Assembly: GCA_030704615.1 (NCBI GenBank)
Contig: CM060731.1
Coordinates: 45,508,001-45,572,000, forward strand
Direction: 5' to 3'
DNA length: 64,000 nucleotides
Origin: Takakia lepidozioides
Taxonomy: Eukaryota; Streptophyta; Takakiopsida; Takakiales; Takakiaceae
Part shown: one piece after another, positions 33,601 through 45,662 of the stretch
Layout: each line of letters opens with the position of its first letter
How positions within the stretch are numbered: the first letter of the stretch is position 1
Translations under genes and position numbers: made by a program
Notes under the pieces: model-generated
Told to the model about the DNA's origin: nothing
Databases searched by the model: none
The model's input: only the letters and a program-made list of their open reading frames with translations

Positions 33601-34899
33601 TTGCAAGATCCTGGTCAATGTGGACATGATAAGATTCTTGTCAGGATATAGGGCCCAGTCATGATGTCTCACTATTCAAAATTCCACTACCAATAAAAGA
33701 GATCTTAAGGACACCAAATTATGTTATATTTGAGCTAAGTGGTCAAACAACCGCAGAGGAGATGAGCTAAGCATGGGGTTGGATAGATTTTATTTATCCT
33801 CAAGCCTGACAACCTGGGCAAGTAAAGGCCCCCAAGATCCAATCTTCCAGGATTTCGACCATGCCTGTGTTCAGATGTCTCTTAATCTGCCAAGTATTCC
33901 CAAGAGGGGGCGTGGCTTATTCAAATTGAATGCCTCCATCCTAAAAAATGCACAGGTTTAGCAGGCCCTCAAAAAAACTTGGCTGGAGTCTGGATCTCTC
34001 ATCCAATGCCCGGTTAAAAAGTTTTTGGCAAAACTCAAAGCGACATCCACAGAATGCAAATCAATCAGCAGGAAGCTGGCTTGCAAACGCAACAAAAAGC
34101 TTCTGGGCAGTTGCAGCTACGGTGGACCAAAAATGTTGTCACAACACTGGCTTTTGGGGACCTTGACTAGTTGTAAATTATCATACTCCTAAATGGCAAG
34201 GCTCATAGTAAAAATGGACTAAGCTATGAAGGCTCAACTACATATATTTCCGTGATATTTTCCATATTCCAAGTCTCATAACCGAAAAAGCAAATGGTTA
34301 GAAATTATGGACTTTTGAAAGGCCGTTATGGATTTTTTTTAAAGCATGATTAATAAAAAATTAGAAAAAGGGACTTGACCAAATGTGCTTTGAGGGATAA
34401 AGAATATAGAATGAAAACATTCGCTCAAAAATATTAAGATAAAATAAACTTTATGTACTATTTTGAGCTTTCAAAATAACTATTTTTGTAAAAGTCCTTT
34501 ACATATAGAATTCTTTGAAATATCAACACTACCTCATTAAATACATAGACCAAGTAGGCCCCCGGGGTGGATCAAGGTCAAATTTGAAAAAAAAAGTGTC
34601 GTGATCTGAAACTATTGCGATTTGAAAATATTGACGGTCAATAATAGACGGTTGAGATCGTAAATTGAAGTGAATCCAATGGTTGAGGATTCGCCATACC
34701 CCCCTTTATGTACTTTTAGGGACTCATGGTGTTTCACATTTTGGTCCACCATAGGCTGCAACAACCGTTCTTGCACTTACAAACTGCCTAGTCACTTGCC
34801 AAAGATCACTCTGACCCTCTAGTTTTCCAGGCATACCTGAAAGCAAGGGCAAACCTAGATATTCACGAGAAGCAGAGAGAAATCAAATTAAAAATCCAA
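33601..34899. other. Intergenic, no recognised features
   Basis: Short open frames only. 34200-34700 is AT-rich. Nothing could be assigned. Confidence 0.3.
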
Positions 34900-35400
34900 G
34901 CAGGGATCAACTGGTCTACAAAAGGAGAGAAGATGTCATTTATTTATTTTTGACAAAATCCAGATCCGGAGAGCAAGGCAATCAATTCCAGAGCTCAATG
35001 ATTGCCTTGGGAACCCACAATCGAACCCCAAAAAAATCGTTGACATTGCTCATCAGCACTTCTTTGACCTGTTCAAAAAAAGACCGCAGTCTCCAGACAT
35101 TGACAGAGCCATTGCACAATGTGTTTGCTCCTACCCCACCAAGCTGGGTCCTCTAGAGACTGCTTCCTTGGATGGTGGGGGGGGAGTGACTGAGCAGCTC
35201 ACAAAAGCAGAATTGTTAAGAGCTCTAGAATCCATGGACAATCACAAGACCCCTAGGGAAGATGGCTTGCCCGCTGAATTCTACAAAATCATTCGGCAAG
35301 ACATCTCCAAAGACCTTTGCAACATGGCAAATGCCATTAAATCTTCTAAGAACATGCCCAAGGAGATGGCACAAGCAAAAGTAAATAAAAATTAAGAAAT
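34900..35400 (+). mobile_element. LINE fragment (entry to reverse transcriptase)
   Basis: Reads INWSTKGEKMSFIYF, then IAHQHFFDLFKKRPQ, then LTKAELLRALESMDNHKTPR and EDGLPAEFYKII. This is the region just before and at the first RT motif of L1-like elements (LDNGKTPGEDGLPAEFYK). It ends at about 35395 in an A-rich stretch. Confidence 0.7.
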
Positions 35401-36190
35401 GAAAAAAATGATTAATATCTATATAATTTGAGGCTTTGGAAATGGATGTGTTGAACCTTATGCAAGAAATCTGTTGCACAATGTGGCATCATTAATGAGG
35501 TTGAATCATTTGGAAGTCTGAAAGTCGATCTGAAAAACGGATCTGAAAATTGCCATATGTGGTGAACCCACTTCTTTGTATGAACTGCATTTCAAAGAAG
35601 GGATTTTTAAGTTTGCCTATTATAATTTGGCGACCTTAAAAGAACGGTTTTAGGGTAGGTTATTTTATGACATCCGGGTATGAATGAGTGGATGCCTGTT
35701 ACCACTAGCCTATTTGGAGCAGTTGTAGGTCATAAGTTCGACATCTTTTTGTTCGATAAATTGGCTAAAGTATTTCAACAAATTAATGTCATTTTGTACT
35801 TTTAAAGTCACAAATTGATCATAAATAAAATATATACTTTAAAAGATATAATAAGAGACCTTCAAATATTGCAAATACACACATAGGTGAATCATATGGG
35901 GGGGTCAGCATCCAATAGATGGTTGCGGGGTCAATGCCAGTTAGATGTATATTAGATGTCATCAATTATGGCCAACCCAATTATTAAAAGAAGTTAATTG
36001 GGTTTACAATTTACTTAATGTGACTATAGTCTATACCTAGGGACTTTTGAGTCTTTGGGGGAAGGTTAGGCAATCGCGATGTCTTGGTTATAGACGTTAG
36101 AAGGTGTTTAGCTTTCAAATAGAAGACAGTAGCCCTATCGGATGACCCCATAAGTTATTTTTACTTCGGCAAGTTCTCCTATGAGAGGGG
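35401..36190. other. Intergenic, no recognised features
   Basis: AT-rich; no coding or repeat signal assigned. Confidence 0.3.
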
Positions 36191-36719
36191 TGTCGTGCGC
36201 ATACGTATCGCTACACAACTACATTGCGGTCCAAACCACACCACACATATATGCATAATAAAGTAGTCTGCCACAATGATATGAAAACTAAACTCACACT
36301 GTCTGTTGACACAAAAATACGAAATACAATACAATCACTCATTAAAATAAGAGTCGAGCCAGGGGCACCCCAAGCTATGGGGACTCCACCCCACAACATC
36401 CTACTCTCCCTCCATAAGTACACTCAGATGCTAAGCAGCGAGGGAGCTCGGTCGTGCAGGCTCAACTCGAGAGAGATGAGCCGCACGACTGACGAGCTCG
36501 TGAAGATAAGATGGTTCAGGTGTCAAGCTAAACTTGACACTTGACTTAACACTTGAACTAATTTCAAGTATTAAATACAAATAACTAGATTTATTCTAGG
36601 TAGTTTCACACTGTGTTTATTTAACTTGACAGCTGTCGTGCGCATACGTATTGCTACACAACTACATCGCTGTCCAAACCACACCACACATATATGCACA
36701 ATAAAGTAGTCTGCCACAA
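36191..36719 (-). repeat. 355-bp LTR-like repeat flanked by 86-bp direct repeats
   Basis: 36277-36631 begins TGATATGAAAACT and ends TTAACTTGACA (TG...CA) and matches 45663-46017 with few differences. It is flanked by two 86-bp direct copies starting TGTCGTGCGCATACGTAT (36191-36276 and 36634-36719). Next to the right copy the minus strand reads AGGGGGGCGAT then TGTGGCAG, like a polypurine tract followed by an LTR start. That makes the 86-bp unit part of the gypsy 3' LTR, or of a separate TRIM-like element. Confidence 0.6.
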
Positions 36720-37274
36720 TCGCCCCCCTAGCTGGTGGTTAGGTCCCTCTAACTCCAGATAGCTACAAGAACAGCCGTACTAAGTCCTCTATCACTGTCC
36801 CTATTGTACTAAAACTCTATAGACCAAGAGGCCGGGTACAAGAGTAACCCCATCGTTAGTCGCCGTCTTGCAATCTGTGAACTTGAGCTAGGATCTCGTG
36901 TGTTGGTCTCCTAGTAGCTTGGCCTTGCATTTATTATTAGCCTTCCATGGTTGTATCCACTCCCACTATCCAATGCAATGCGGACATAACCAATCCCCAT
37001 CAGGAACCATCTCAAGAGGTGGAGTCAAGCATCCCATATGCCACCCTCTAGAGCATCGATCACACACCAGCATGGTGGCTACCCCTCTAGCAGACCCACA
37101 CAACATGCACCTCAAACTTGCAGGTATCACTGCTAGGTTTGGGTCAATTCTGATTGAGGACTACTGCAGCCTCCCTGCGAATAGATGCAGACAAATCTGG
37201 CTCTCGGCCAAAGAGAAGGAAATAAGGCGAGAACAAGGCAAGTGATGCTTGTTTGCTAAACCTGTAGCCCATGG

Positions 37275-38108
37275 CTAACCCAGGTAGCTGAAGGTCCCAA
37301 TCTCGACTCCAAGATGTCCCTTCTGCAAGCCATACTTGCGCAAACCCCTCTTAACCATTTGCACAACCCTCTCTGCCAAGCCATCGGCCTCAGGATGATC
37401 CCGAGAAGTGGTGTGGTGGTCTATCAAGGCCTTGTCACACAACGCCTGAAACTCCCCCAAGTACTCTCTCCCTTGATTCGTGAGTACCTCAGCTGGAGCA
37501 CCGAATTGGCTAAGTACACGATCCAAGAATGCATACATAGCTCCCTCACTAGCCTTATCAGGCAATGGAACCAACTCGATCCACTTGGAGAAGTGCTCCA
37601 CCATCACCAACATGTACTTGTTGTGGCGCATGGTCAGTGGCAACGGCCCTGCGAAGTCAAGACTCCACCTGTAGCCCAATCCCATGATCGGAAGAGGGTG
37701 CAATTGTGGTGTAGGGGCGTTGAATGAAGCACGCACCCTGTCACACACCATGCACCTAGCCACAAATTGTTGCACCTCTGTGTGCATACCACGCCACCAA
37801 TACTGCCCCTGTAGTAGACTATGAGTGCGTCGCACCCCAAAATGCCCCAACTCCTCATGGGCATGCCGCACTAACCGTGCCTGCTGTGTTGGATGAGGCA
37901 CAATCCTCACTCGACTATCCTCCCACACTCGGAGCAGGTGTGTCCCTTCCCACTTGATCCTCTTGGCTCGTTGTAGGATCCGATCCCTCTCCTTGGTAGT
38001 CACAGTGGCTGCCGTGTCTCCAGTGAGGAGATAGTCCAACACCACTGAATCCTCATGTATATCTTTGGCACCACCTTGCTCATTGCTGGTCTCAGGGTCC
38101 TCAGACAC
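37275..38108 (-). pseudogene. Gypsy integrase
   Basis: In the same frame as the RT region and separated from it by one TGA at 38109-38111. The zinc-binding N-terminus is present (HAHEELGHFG and CMVCDRVRA). The catalytic core has the first Asp (LDFAGPLP) and the Glu (ADGLAERV). The second Asp is replaced by Asn (LTNQGREYLGEF; relatives have TDQG). It ends early after the core (HLGVEIGTFSYLG), without a chromodomain or GPY/F module. Confidence 0.85.
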
Positions 38109-39700
38109 TCAGTCTACAGCCATCCCTGTTGTAGGTCCAACCTGGCCTTCCGCTGCCAAGATACACAAAAATGCAGATGCATGCCATCCGGGCACCATCT
38201 CCTCGCCCGTCTCACCATGCCACCGAGCTCCAGTGTCATCCTGCTGGCTCGTGCATGGATTGCGACTCAACCCATCCGCATCCCGATTGACCAAACCCGG
38301 TCGATGCACAACCTGAAAGTCATACTCTTGAAGTATGAGTGCCCACCGTGCAAACTTCCCCGTAAGCTTGTCTGACTCCATCAACCACTTGAGTGGCTGG
38401 TGATCCGTGACAAGGGTGAAGAGATTGTTGTATAGATAGCACGTGAAGTGTGCCACGGCCCACACTGCAGCTAAGCACTCTCCCTCATATGAGCTATACT
38501 TAGCCTCTTCAGCATTGTTCGAGCGGCTAGCATAAGCCACTACAAACTCTCTTCCCTCATCATCCACCTGTGTGAGCACCGCTCCAAGCCCCAACATGCT
38601 CCAATCTGTATGCAGCTGAAAAGGACGCCCCCTGATAGGTCGTCTCAAGATGGGCGCCGAGGTCAACCTTGCCTTGAGCTCTTGAAAAGCTCGTTCTTGC
38701 TCATCTTCCCACTGCCACTCCTGGTCCACTTTGGTCAGCTTGGTTAGAGCCTTTGCAACGGCACTAAATCCCTTGACAAACCATCTATAATAGTTTGCCA
38801 ACCCTATGAAAGCTCGATCTTGGCTCACATCCATGGGGCGTGGAATCTGTGCAATGGCCTCTACTTTAGTCTGCTGTACCCCCAATCCTCCAGGATATAT
38901 TATGTGACCCAGATACTCAATCTGGTTGTGGAAAAACTTGCACTTCCCCGGATGTAACTTCAATCCGTGCGCCCTCAAGCGCTCAAATACCACCTGAAGG
39001 TGTCTCTCATGCTCCTCCACCGTAGCACTAAAGATGATGATGTCATCTATGTAGCACCGAACAAACTCCACCCCTGCTAGAATCCTGTCCATGACTCTTT
39101 GAAACTCTGCAGGAGCGTTCTTAAGCCCAAATGGTAAGAACCGCCACTGGTATAGGCAATCCTTCCCGTGCTCATTGATCCCCCAGAATGTCGTCTTCTG
39201 CTTATCCGCCTCCTTGATCGGCAAGTGGTGATATCCGGATCGTAAATCCAAAGTGCTAAAGACCTTGGCATGCCCAATGGCATCAAAGATCTCCTCTGGT
39301 GTTGGCATGGCATACATATCGGACTTGGTCTGACGATTTACAAGCCGGTAATCACCGCACATACATCTCTCCGTCCAATTGTCATAGACATCTTTCTTAG
39401 CTGGCATCACTGTGGCTGAAGCATACTCTCCACCAGATAGCTCCACCAAACCAGCCTCCTAGAGGTCCTGAGTCCTCATCTGAATCAAGGACCTCTCCAT
39501 GTCACTGTATCTATAGGGTCTCCGAAAGATTGGCGTGTCAGTGGCCAATTCAATGCGAATCTCTTGACCCTTCAGTGCTCCTAAGTCCTTCAAACTGAAA
39601 GCAAAGCAGTTCTTGTAAGCCCTCAAGAACCGCCATATACGTCGTCTCTCTTCTCCGGTGACTATGGGTCCAACATCAGGCTCCCAGTTGTCCTCCGTGA
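38109..39700 (-). pseudogene. Gypsy reverse transcriptase and RNase H
   Basis: The open part (38109-39449) shows the RT finger/palm motifs FSTLDLRSGYHHLPI, FGLKNAPAEFQRVMD and the catalytic FVRCYIDDIIIF, then RNase H (FQLHTDWSMLGLGAVLTQVD, VTDHQPLKWL). The 5' extension to about 39700 is in the same frame (LKDLGALKGQEIRIELATDT) behind a TAG at about 39463. A frame change separates it from the methyltransferase region upstream. Confidence 0.9.
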
Positions 39701-40030
39701 CTGCAACCTTGAGTCCAGCAGGCTTAGAGGTAGAAGACGCGTCCCATGGTTGCTATGCTGCAACCTCTTGAGCAGTAACCACTGCCTGCTCTGTCAGTGA
39801 CAATGCCTCACCCTGCCCCATCATCTCATCCTTGAGGACCTCCTCAACCCGGCTGTCAACTCCCTCTGAATCCCGAGCACCTCCCACGTGTGCCATGGAT
39901 GTGGCCTGCACCTCGTGGTCCTCACCTGTTCGCCCCCACTCGCTGCATGTACCGTCTCGATAGGCAGAGAGACCATCAAGGGAAGTGTACTCCGTACTCT
40001 GCGCTGCTCAGCCATAGCCAAGCTAATAAT

Positions 40031-40955
40031 TCAGGTCAAGCAATTGAGATCCATTGCTTGCCCCAACACTTGACGACGTGATGCCTTAGAAAGAGATGGC
40101 ACCGCCGTGGTACCAGTGGTAAAACCCATCGCCCGCTCGCGCTCGTCAGCATTGGGCTCCACTAACTGCTGCAACTGGCTATCCCACAAGAGGCCAGGTC
40201 CACCATCCCGGAAAGCATGAGATCCTGGAAAGCTGAGCAGTGTAGGCAATGTTGCTCGTGGGTGACCTACCTTATTGACCACTGCCGAAGGTGTTCGGTC
40301 ATCGTGTCTCACACGCTAAGACTGTCTCCCTATGTCCAAAATGCTATCCACCGTTAGATTTGGTGGCCGCTGCACCCCATCAAATGCACGCTTGAGCAGT
40401 GCAGGTGACATCAAGTTGGTCCACCATAGTCGTGGGCTGAGCCCGTGACCCCACTGCACCTGCATCCAGCAACACTGCTAACCCAAGCCAAGACCGCACT
40501 TGATGCACACTGGCCATCACCTTGGCCCGAGAATCACCCATCAATGGCACATTCTCCAAGATATATGCCAAAGAGTCTGTCTGCTGAAGCTGTAAATAGC
40601 GCAGGACCCTCAACATCTCCCAAAACAGGCAGGACCTTGAGTCTTATAACCCATTGCCATGCCCGGCTGATGAATGCCCTTGGCAGGGCCAACCTGCCAC
40701 TATCAAGTGAATTGGGCCAACCCGCTCCAGATCATGCGCCCCCAGCAAAGAGATGTCTGCTGGCAAGGTTTGTTGGTATCTACAAACTGCAAACACTGGC
40801 AACAAATTAGGGTACTGCTGCACCAACTGAGCAACATGACGCAGTGAGATTGCTCGTACCCCACAATGGAGTGTGAGCAACCATGGCAGATAACTCCGTT
40901 GTACCATGCATGTCATTCTACTCTGCTGGAGGTGGCACATCCTCTGCATGGGCAT
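40031..40955 (-). pseudogene. C5 cytosine DNA methyltransferase domain within gypsy pol
   Basis: Read on the minus strand between protease and RT. Motif IV with catalytic Cys: HLIVAGWPCQGHSSAGHGNG. Motif VI: LAYILENVPLMGDSRAKV. Motif VIII region: DAGAVGSRAQP, then in a shifted frame LWWTNL. The C-terminal part ATLPTLLSF, PNADERERAMGFTTGTT and LGQAMDLNCLT matches motifs IX-X of this DNMT group. The N-terminal AdoMet motif I is not recognisable; only SLRHVAQLVQQYPNLLPVF precedes motif IV, so part of the fold seems lost. Damage: one TAA just after motif IV (near 40645), a frameshift near 40440 and another stop near 40325. The domain would transfer methyl groups to cytosine C5 in DNA. Whether it ever acted on the element or the host genome is unknown. 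Confidence 0.85.
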
Positions 40956-41054
40956 TGCCCTCCAACAACTCTCCAGGCCAACTAACTGCAGCTGTGAAGG
41001 CTGCTAGTGTTGGCATCTTGCCCCGCAGGGCAGCAGCAACACCCCCAATGAATG

Positions 41055-41504
41055 TCACATGGAGCTATACACAACGATCATCCCCTCACTGCCATCCAGG
41101 CCTGTAGGATGTGACTCCTCCCAAAAATCCAGGGTGAAGCCCATGGGATACAACATTGCCCCACCAATGAGGACATCGCAAGAGACCGCGTCTGTCACGA
41201 TGGCTTTGGCTCGTATCACTGAGCCATCTATAGGATGATCCGGTTGTAGTCTAATGGCCAACTCACGCCGTGTCATGCCCTGAGCCTGCTCTGATCCTCC
41301 CAGAGATGTCTGTATCTGGAAAGGACAAGGCTTCATATCCGCCTCCATGAGGCCCAAACCTGCAATAGCAGCTCTGCCCAATATCAGTGGCTGAGCTCCC
41401 GAGTCCAATAAGATCCGCAGTGGCCGGTACCTCTTGCCTGCTGGTCCACTCAAAGAGAAAATGTCATCCTGGTTGTCTAACAAGACAACTCCAGGTGTCA
41501 GCAT
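41055..41504 (-). pseudogene. Gypsy aspartic protease region
   Basis: Retropepsin-like motif LRILLDSGAQPLILGRAAIA with the catalytic DSGA. The frame stops at 41055, about 100 bp before the methyltransferase frame opens. Upstream, 41505-42181 is a Pro/Ala-rich spacer frame without recognised domains. Confidence 0.75.
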
Positions 41505-42211
41505 GGCGCGCTCAAAGCTGGCCTAGCTGGCAGCTCCGTCACCCTGGCAACTGCAGCTTGCCATGGCGCAGGCGCAGCCGTGGCAGTCTTGACCCTCAAA
41601 TCCAAGGATCCCTCTGTCACTACACCTTCCATTAACTCCGCAGAAGATGAAGTGACCTCCTCACTCTCACAGAGTGTTGCTTCTAGTCTGAACACTGCAG
41701 CTGGTCTTACCCCCGGCGTCGCAATCATGGTTGCCGAGAACAGTGGGGCCTGACACACAAAGATGGCCGCCCCCAACAACACACTGGCTACATTAGCCTT
41801 GGCAGCAGGTGTCAGAGCTACACGTGTAGCTCTCCCCAATGGCACAATAACGGCCCCTGCTTCGGTATCTGTCGGGCGAGAACTAGGTGCCATGGATGTC
41901 GTCGACCCTGTCTCCGCCAAGATGAATGATTGAGGCAACCTAGCCTGACGGCTTGCCTCCCCACGTTGTGGATCCAACTCCACCTCTACACCTCGTGGCT
42001 CAGGAACTCGTGTTGCTCCTCGAGTGACGGCTGCAGCAGACTCCACCTGCACTAGTGGTAGTGCTGCCCCACACATAAATCCAATGCCTCCCATGTGTCC
42101 TCCGTCAGGATGACGCTGCTGAGGAGAAACAGGAGGTGGACCCTCAGGTCTTGGAGCTGGTACCACCTGAGCTATGACCATGGTAGCAAGCCTTTACTCT
42201 AGCTGCTGAAG

Positions 42212-43309
42212 CTAGTTGGCCATGCCTTGGTTAATGCCCTGACCTCCATGACCTTGGTCATGCTGTACTTGGCCTCGTCCTGCACCTCGTGCCTGACCAC
42301 CTCGTGCTCTTTGAGGTGCTCCACCTCGCCCCTGGCCACCATTGTTTCCTTGGAACTGACCTCGCCGCAACTCAGGGTGCAAGTCATAACACTGGGCCTC
42401 TCCATGCCCATACTTGCCACAATGCCCACACTGCAACTGTGTAGGCTGTGCTTGTGTCGGCCCTTTGCCATTCTCTGGGCAATCTTTCTTGACATGGGGT
42501 CCTCCACATGTCCAACATACCACCCCTGGTTGCTATTGGCCTGCAAAAGAAGCTACTGGCCTCTGCACCTAAGGTCCCCTCTAAGCTCCATGGAATTTGG
42601 GTTGGGCAACCTTGCCACCCTGACCACGCTGCGGTACAGTGTGCTGCGTTTGTTGGTTGGCAGATACACCTCGTGCCATGTCTTTGCCAAACCCAATGGT
42701 CACTACACGCTCCTCCACCATGTTGAGCTCAATCCGCTCAGCCAGCAGAAACACATCTGCTAAGGTGGGTTGGGCCGCTTGTAACATGGTTGCATCCTGC
42801 ATCCTTCTCTTGAGCTCCTTGTCCAAAATTCCATACCAGAATTGGATTGCCTGAGCTTTAGTGACCCCTTGGGTCACACTTATCAAGTGCCTCATACGAG
42901 TGTAGGCCTCTCGCAAGCTCTCACTGGACTTGTGTTGGAAGTCTTGCAAACTTCGCAGCTTCTCTATCCGTATGCCTTGGTAGGTCCTCCGCAATTCCTG
43001 GAAGAACTCCACCACCGGGTTGAATCTAGGCACATGTGTTGTAGTCGTGGCCGGAGGAGTGGTAGCACCTTTAGAACTGGTACCATCTGCAGAAGTACCG
43101 ACATTACTTGTTCCACTACTAGTGCTGGCAGTGGGAGATATTAATGCTGATGTAGCTATTGGTCACGTCGTGCCTCGAGTAATGGAGACGTAGTCAGGTG
43201 ACCAATACATCCTCCACTTCTCAATCTCTGCTTCATGTCCTCGCCTGAACTCGTGGTAATCGTCCATAGGCGGGCCTTCCAATGCTGACCAACCAGGCTC
43301 TTTAAACAT
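42212..43309 (-). pseudogene. Gypsy gag with two zinc knuckles
   Basis: The capsid-like part (42581-43033) contains RTYQGIRIEKLRSLQDFQHK and AIQFWYGILDKELKRRMQDA, typical of the retrotransposon gag family. Two CCHC knuckles follow: CWTCGGPHVKKDC (slightly irregular) and CGHCGKYGHGEAQC. A Gly/Arg/Gln-rich tail comes next. An N-terminal frame from Met at 43309 is in the same phase. In-frame stops occur at about 43163, 42580 and 42555. Confidence 0.85.
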
Positions 43310-45010
43310 AACACCCTTTAAAAAAATAAACAAATACAAGGGAAAATCTATTTTCAATAACTTGTCTTGGTTCCCTGTTCCCTGGTTCCCTAAGAATTCC
43401 TTGGACTCATGCCTGGCTCATATCTGAAAAATAACGATCTTAGATTCTTAACTCAATCGCTCCACAGTGGAATTACCATGATAAAGGTAATGTCTTCATT
43501 GATATGCCAAGTTCCAGAATGATAACACCTTGTTCAAGCTGCTGCGATCAATGCCAGGTTAATGCCAGTACCCCAATAGCCTCATGCTAGATGGCATACA
43601 TACGGATCGCTGGCTAGCGACGGCTGGACAACCTAAGTGGCTCCTTTGCATGACCTGCCGGGCTGCCAATCATGTGGTTCAATTTATCCCCTGTTTCATT
43701 TCGGCTTTGTGGCATGACTTTTGCATGACACAGTGACCACAACCAGGATGGCTTTCCGCAACCATTCACGTACTGTTGGGCAAATAGAGATCAGCCACAA
43801 CAATAAGACCATCTCCACGTTCAATTCGAGATTTCCAAGGAGGTGCTAATACCTTCATCGACCATTGGCCTATACCCCAAGAGCAACCTGGTCTTCCTTC
43901 ACTAGGCCCGCAACGTTATATGAGATTCACCCTGTCTCACAACATTCCACCACTGACACGATCGCCTAGACCTGATGCAAGACTTGATCGCAGAGCAGGC
44001 TGTTGCTACGGGGCTGGTCCTTCCTTGTGCACATCTGCTATGCCTCTATCGGTGGTCATAACCGCATCTGGCCTCAATACGAGGGATCTGGCCCTTAGTA
44101 TTCAGCCCCTGTGCAGAGGTGGGAAATTTGAACGTAGGTCTCGGTGCTCGAACTCCCAACAGAGCACTGTACACACAGTGCGGCAGGCTGCAGCCCATCA
44201 ACTTGCTGGTTTGGCTACTTAACGCCGTAAGCTCCCAACAGGGACATGATCATCATGGAATCGGCCACTAGTCGAGCAATAAAATCCCATGGACCTTAAC
44301 ATCTGGCCGAGCCTTCAAGTAGATACCTGAACTGGCCGTCTTCAAGCATTGCTAAAATACCACATTCATCACTACCATGACCAGCAATAGCCGCCTTTTG
44401 CCCTCCTCCGTTCACTATCCGCTTCAATCGCGGCCAACATACAAACAAACCAAGTCTTTTTGGCCGAAAATGGCCACATTCAAAACTCGTCTTCAACCAT
44501 CTCAACACATGAACATCAACGTCGACCTGTTCAGCGACCAACAGTACTGACTCCACCAGCCTTTCCACGGCCCACTTTCAACAAGTCATTTTGTTCTCTC
44601 ACCAGCTTGCCAAGCAACAACGTGCCTTTGACCCTGTGTCTACACACATGACGGAAATGAAAGTATAAATAGCTCTAAAGGCAGCTGATAGCCATTTGCT
44701 ACAAATGATGGAACCAGAGTTGTGCCGTGCCTAGCTTACGACACCAGCTCCAATGGTATGTCCCAATCGGCCATGCAACGGCAGCAGACCACAACAGAGT
44801 AGTGCGGGCCCCGAATCTTCTGTTTCAGATCCACTCAACGTCTTAGTCTAATCCAGAAGATTAACATTTCTGTGAAGTACTTCATGAGTGCCTGCAATCT
44901 CCTATGGCCACAGAAACCAGCAAGAAACGGCCGCCTCCAGCAGTTCACCCGTTATTTTGAAGTTTGAACTCGTATTACAACCGAATGGGCATCTTCACAA
45001 TGTACTAGAG
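43310..45010. other. Non-coding region upstream of gypsy gag
   Basis: Expected to hold the 5' untranslated leader of the gypsy element. No primer binding site was recognised. A B-box-like GGTGCTCGAACTCC lies near 44146. No gene is supported. Confidence 0.3.
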
Positions 45011-45012
45011 AA

Positions 45013-45101
45013 CGGGCCGTGTTTGGCCGATTCTGCCCTATAACCGGCCTTTGGGCGAGCCCTATGGCCGCGCACAGGGCAGAGTCGGCCAAACACGGCC
45101 C
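45013..45101. repeat. Near-perfect inverted repeat (hairpin)
   Basis: Left arm GGGCCGTGTTTGGCCGATTC (continuing TGCCCT). Right arm AGGGCAGAGTCGGCCAAACA (continuing CGGCCC). About 25 bp with one mismatch, loop about 36 nt. GGCCGATTC words are shared with the adjacent inverted-repeat element. Confidence 0.8.
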
Positions 45102-45110
45102 ATTCACTGG

Positions 45111-45356
45111 CGTTAAAAGCAGGTGTGGCGGATTCTCGCCGCTACGTGGCGCAATATGATTGCGGTTCGATTATCCCATATCGATTGCCCAGATTCAGAG
45201 CCCTGGAGAGGATATAAATGGGGCGAGCCTCAGGGGAAGGCGGGTGGGTTGATGGCTGATGACATGGGCCTCGGTGGTAGGTCTGCCCTGGGTGGCCGAT
45301 TCGGCCTGAGAATTAGGCCGAAAAAGTGGCAGAATCTGCCACACCTGCTTTTAACG
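45111..45356. mobile_element. MITE-like element with 29-bp terminal inverted repeats
   Basis: Begins CGTTAAAAGCAGGTGTGGCG and ends, inverted, with TGCCACACCTGCTTTTAACG. The arms match over about 29 bp with two to three differences. 246 bp, no coding capacity, GC-rich interior with further GGCCGATTCGGCC palindromes. No obvious target duplication. It lies within the gypsy element's right part. Confidence 0.7.
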
Positions 45357-45662
45357 AAAACCAATGCAACTTAACCACCATTACAACGGCTATTGACTCT
45401 TGTCATTGGGTCAATCCGGAAGCCACCATACGCCAACACTCCCGAATAAAATACCAAATTATACAGGTACAATACCGAGCTATAATATTATATTGCTTTG
45501 TATGGCCATACTCTCTGTACTTATCGCTGTAACCTGTTCGCACAGATAAGCCGTTTCAACTAGCGGTGACTATCTCTCCAGACTGTAGAACCTCAACCTA
45601 GTGCTAAAACAAACATCTATCTAGCTTAACACTACAAAAACTAGATAGTCATCTCTCTCGAG

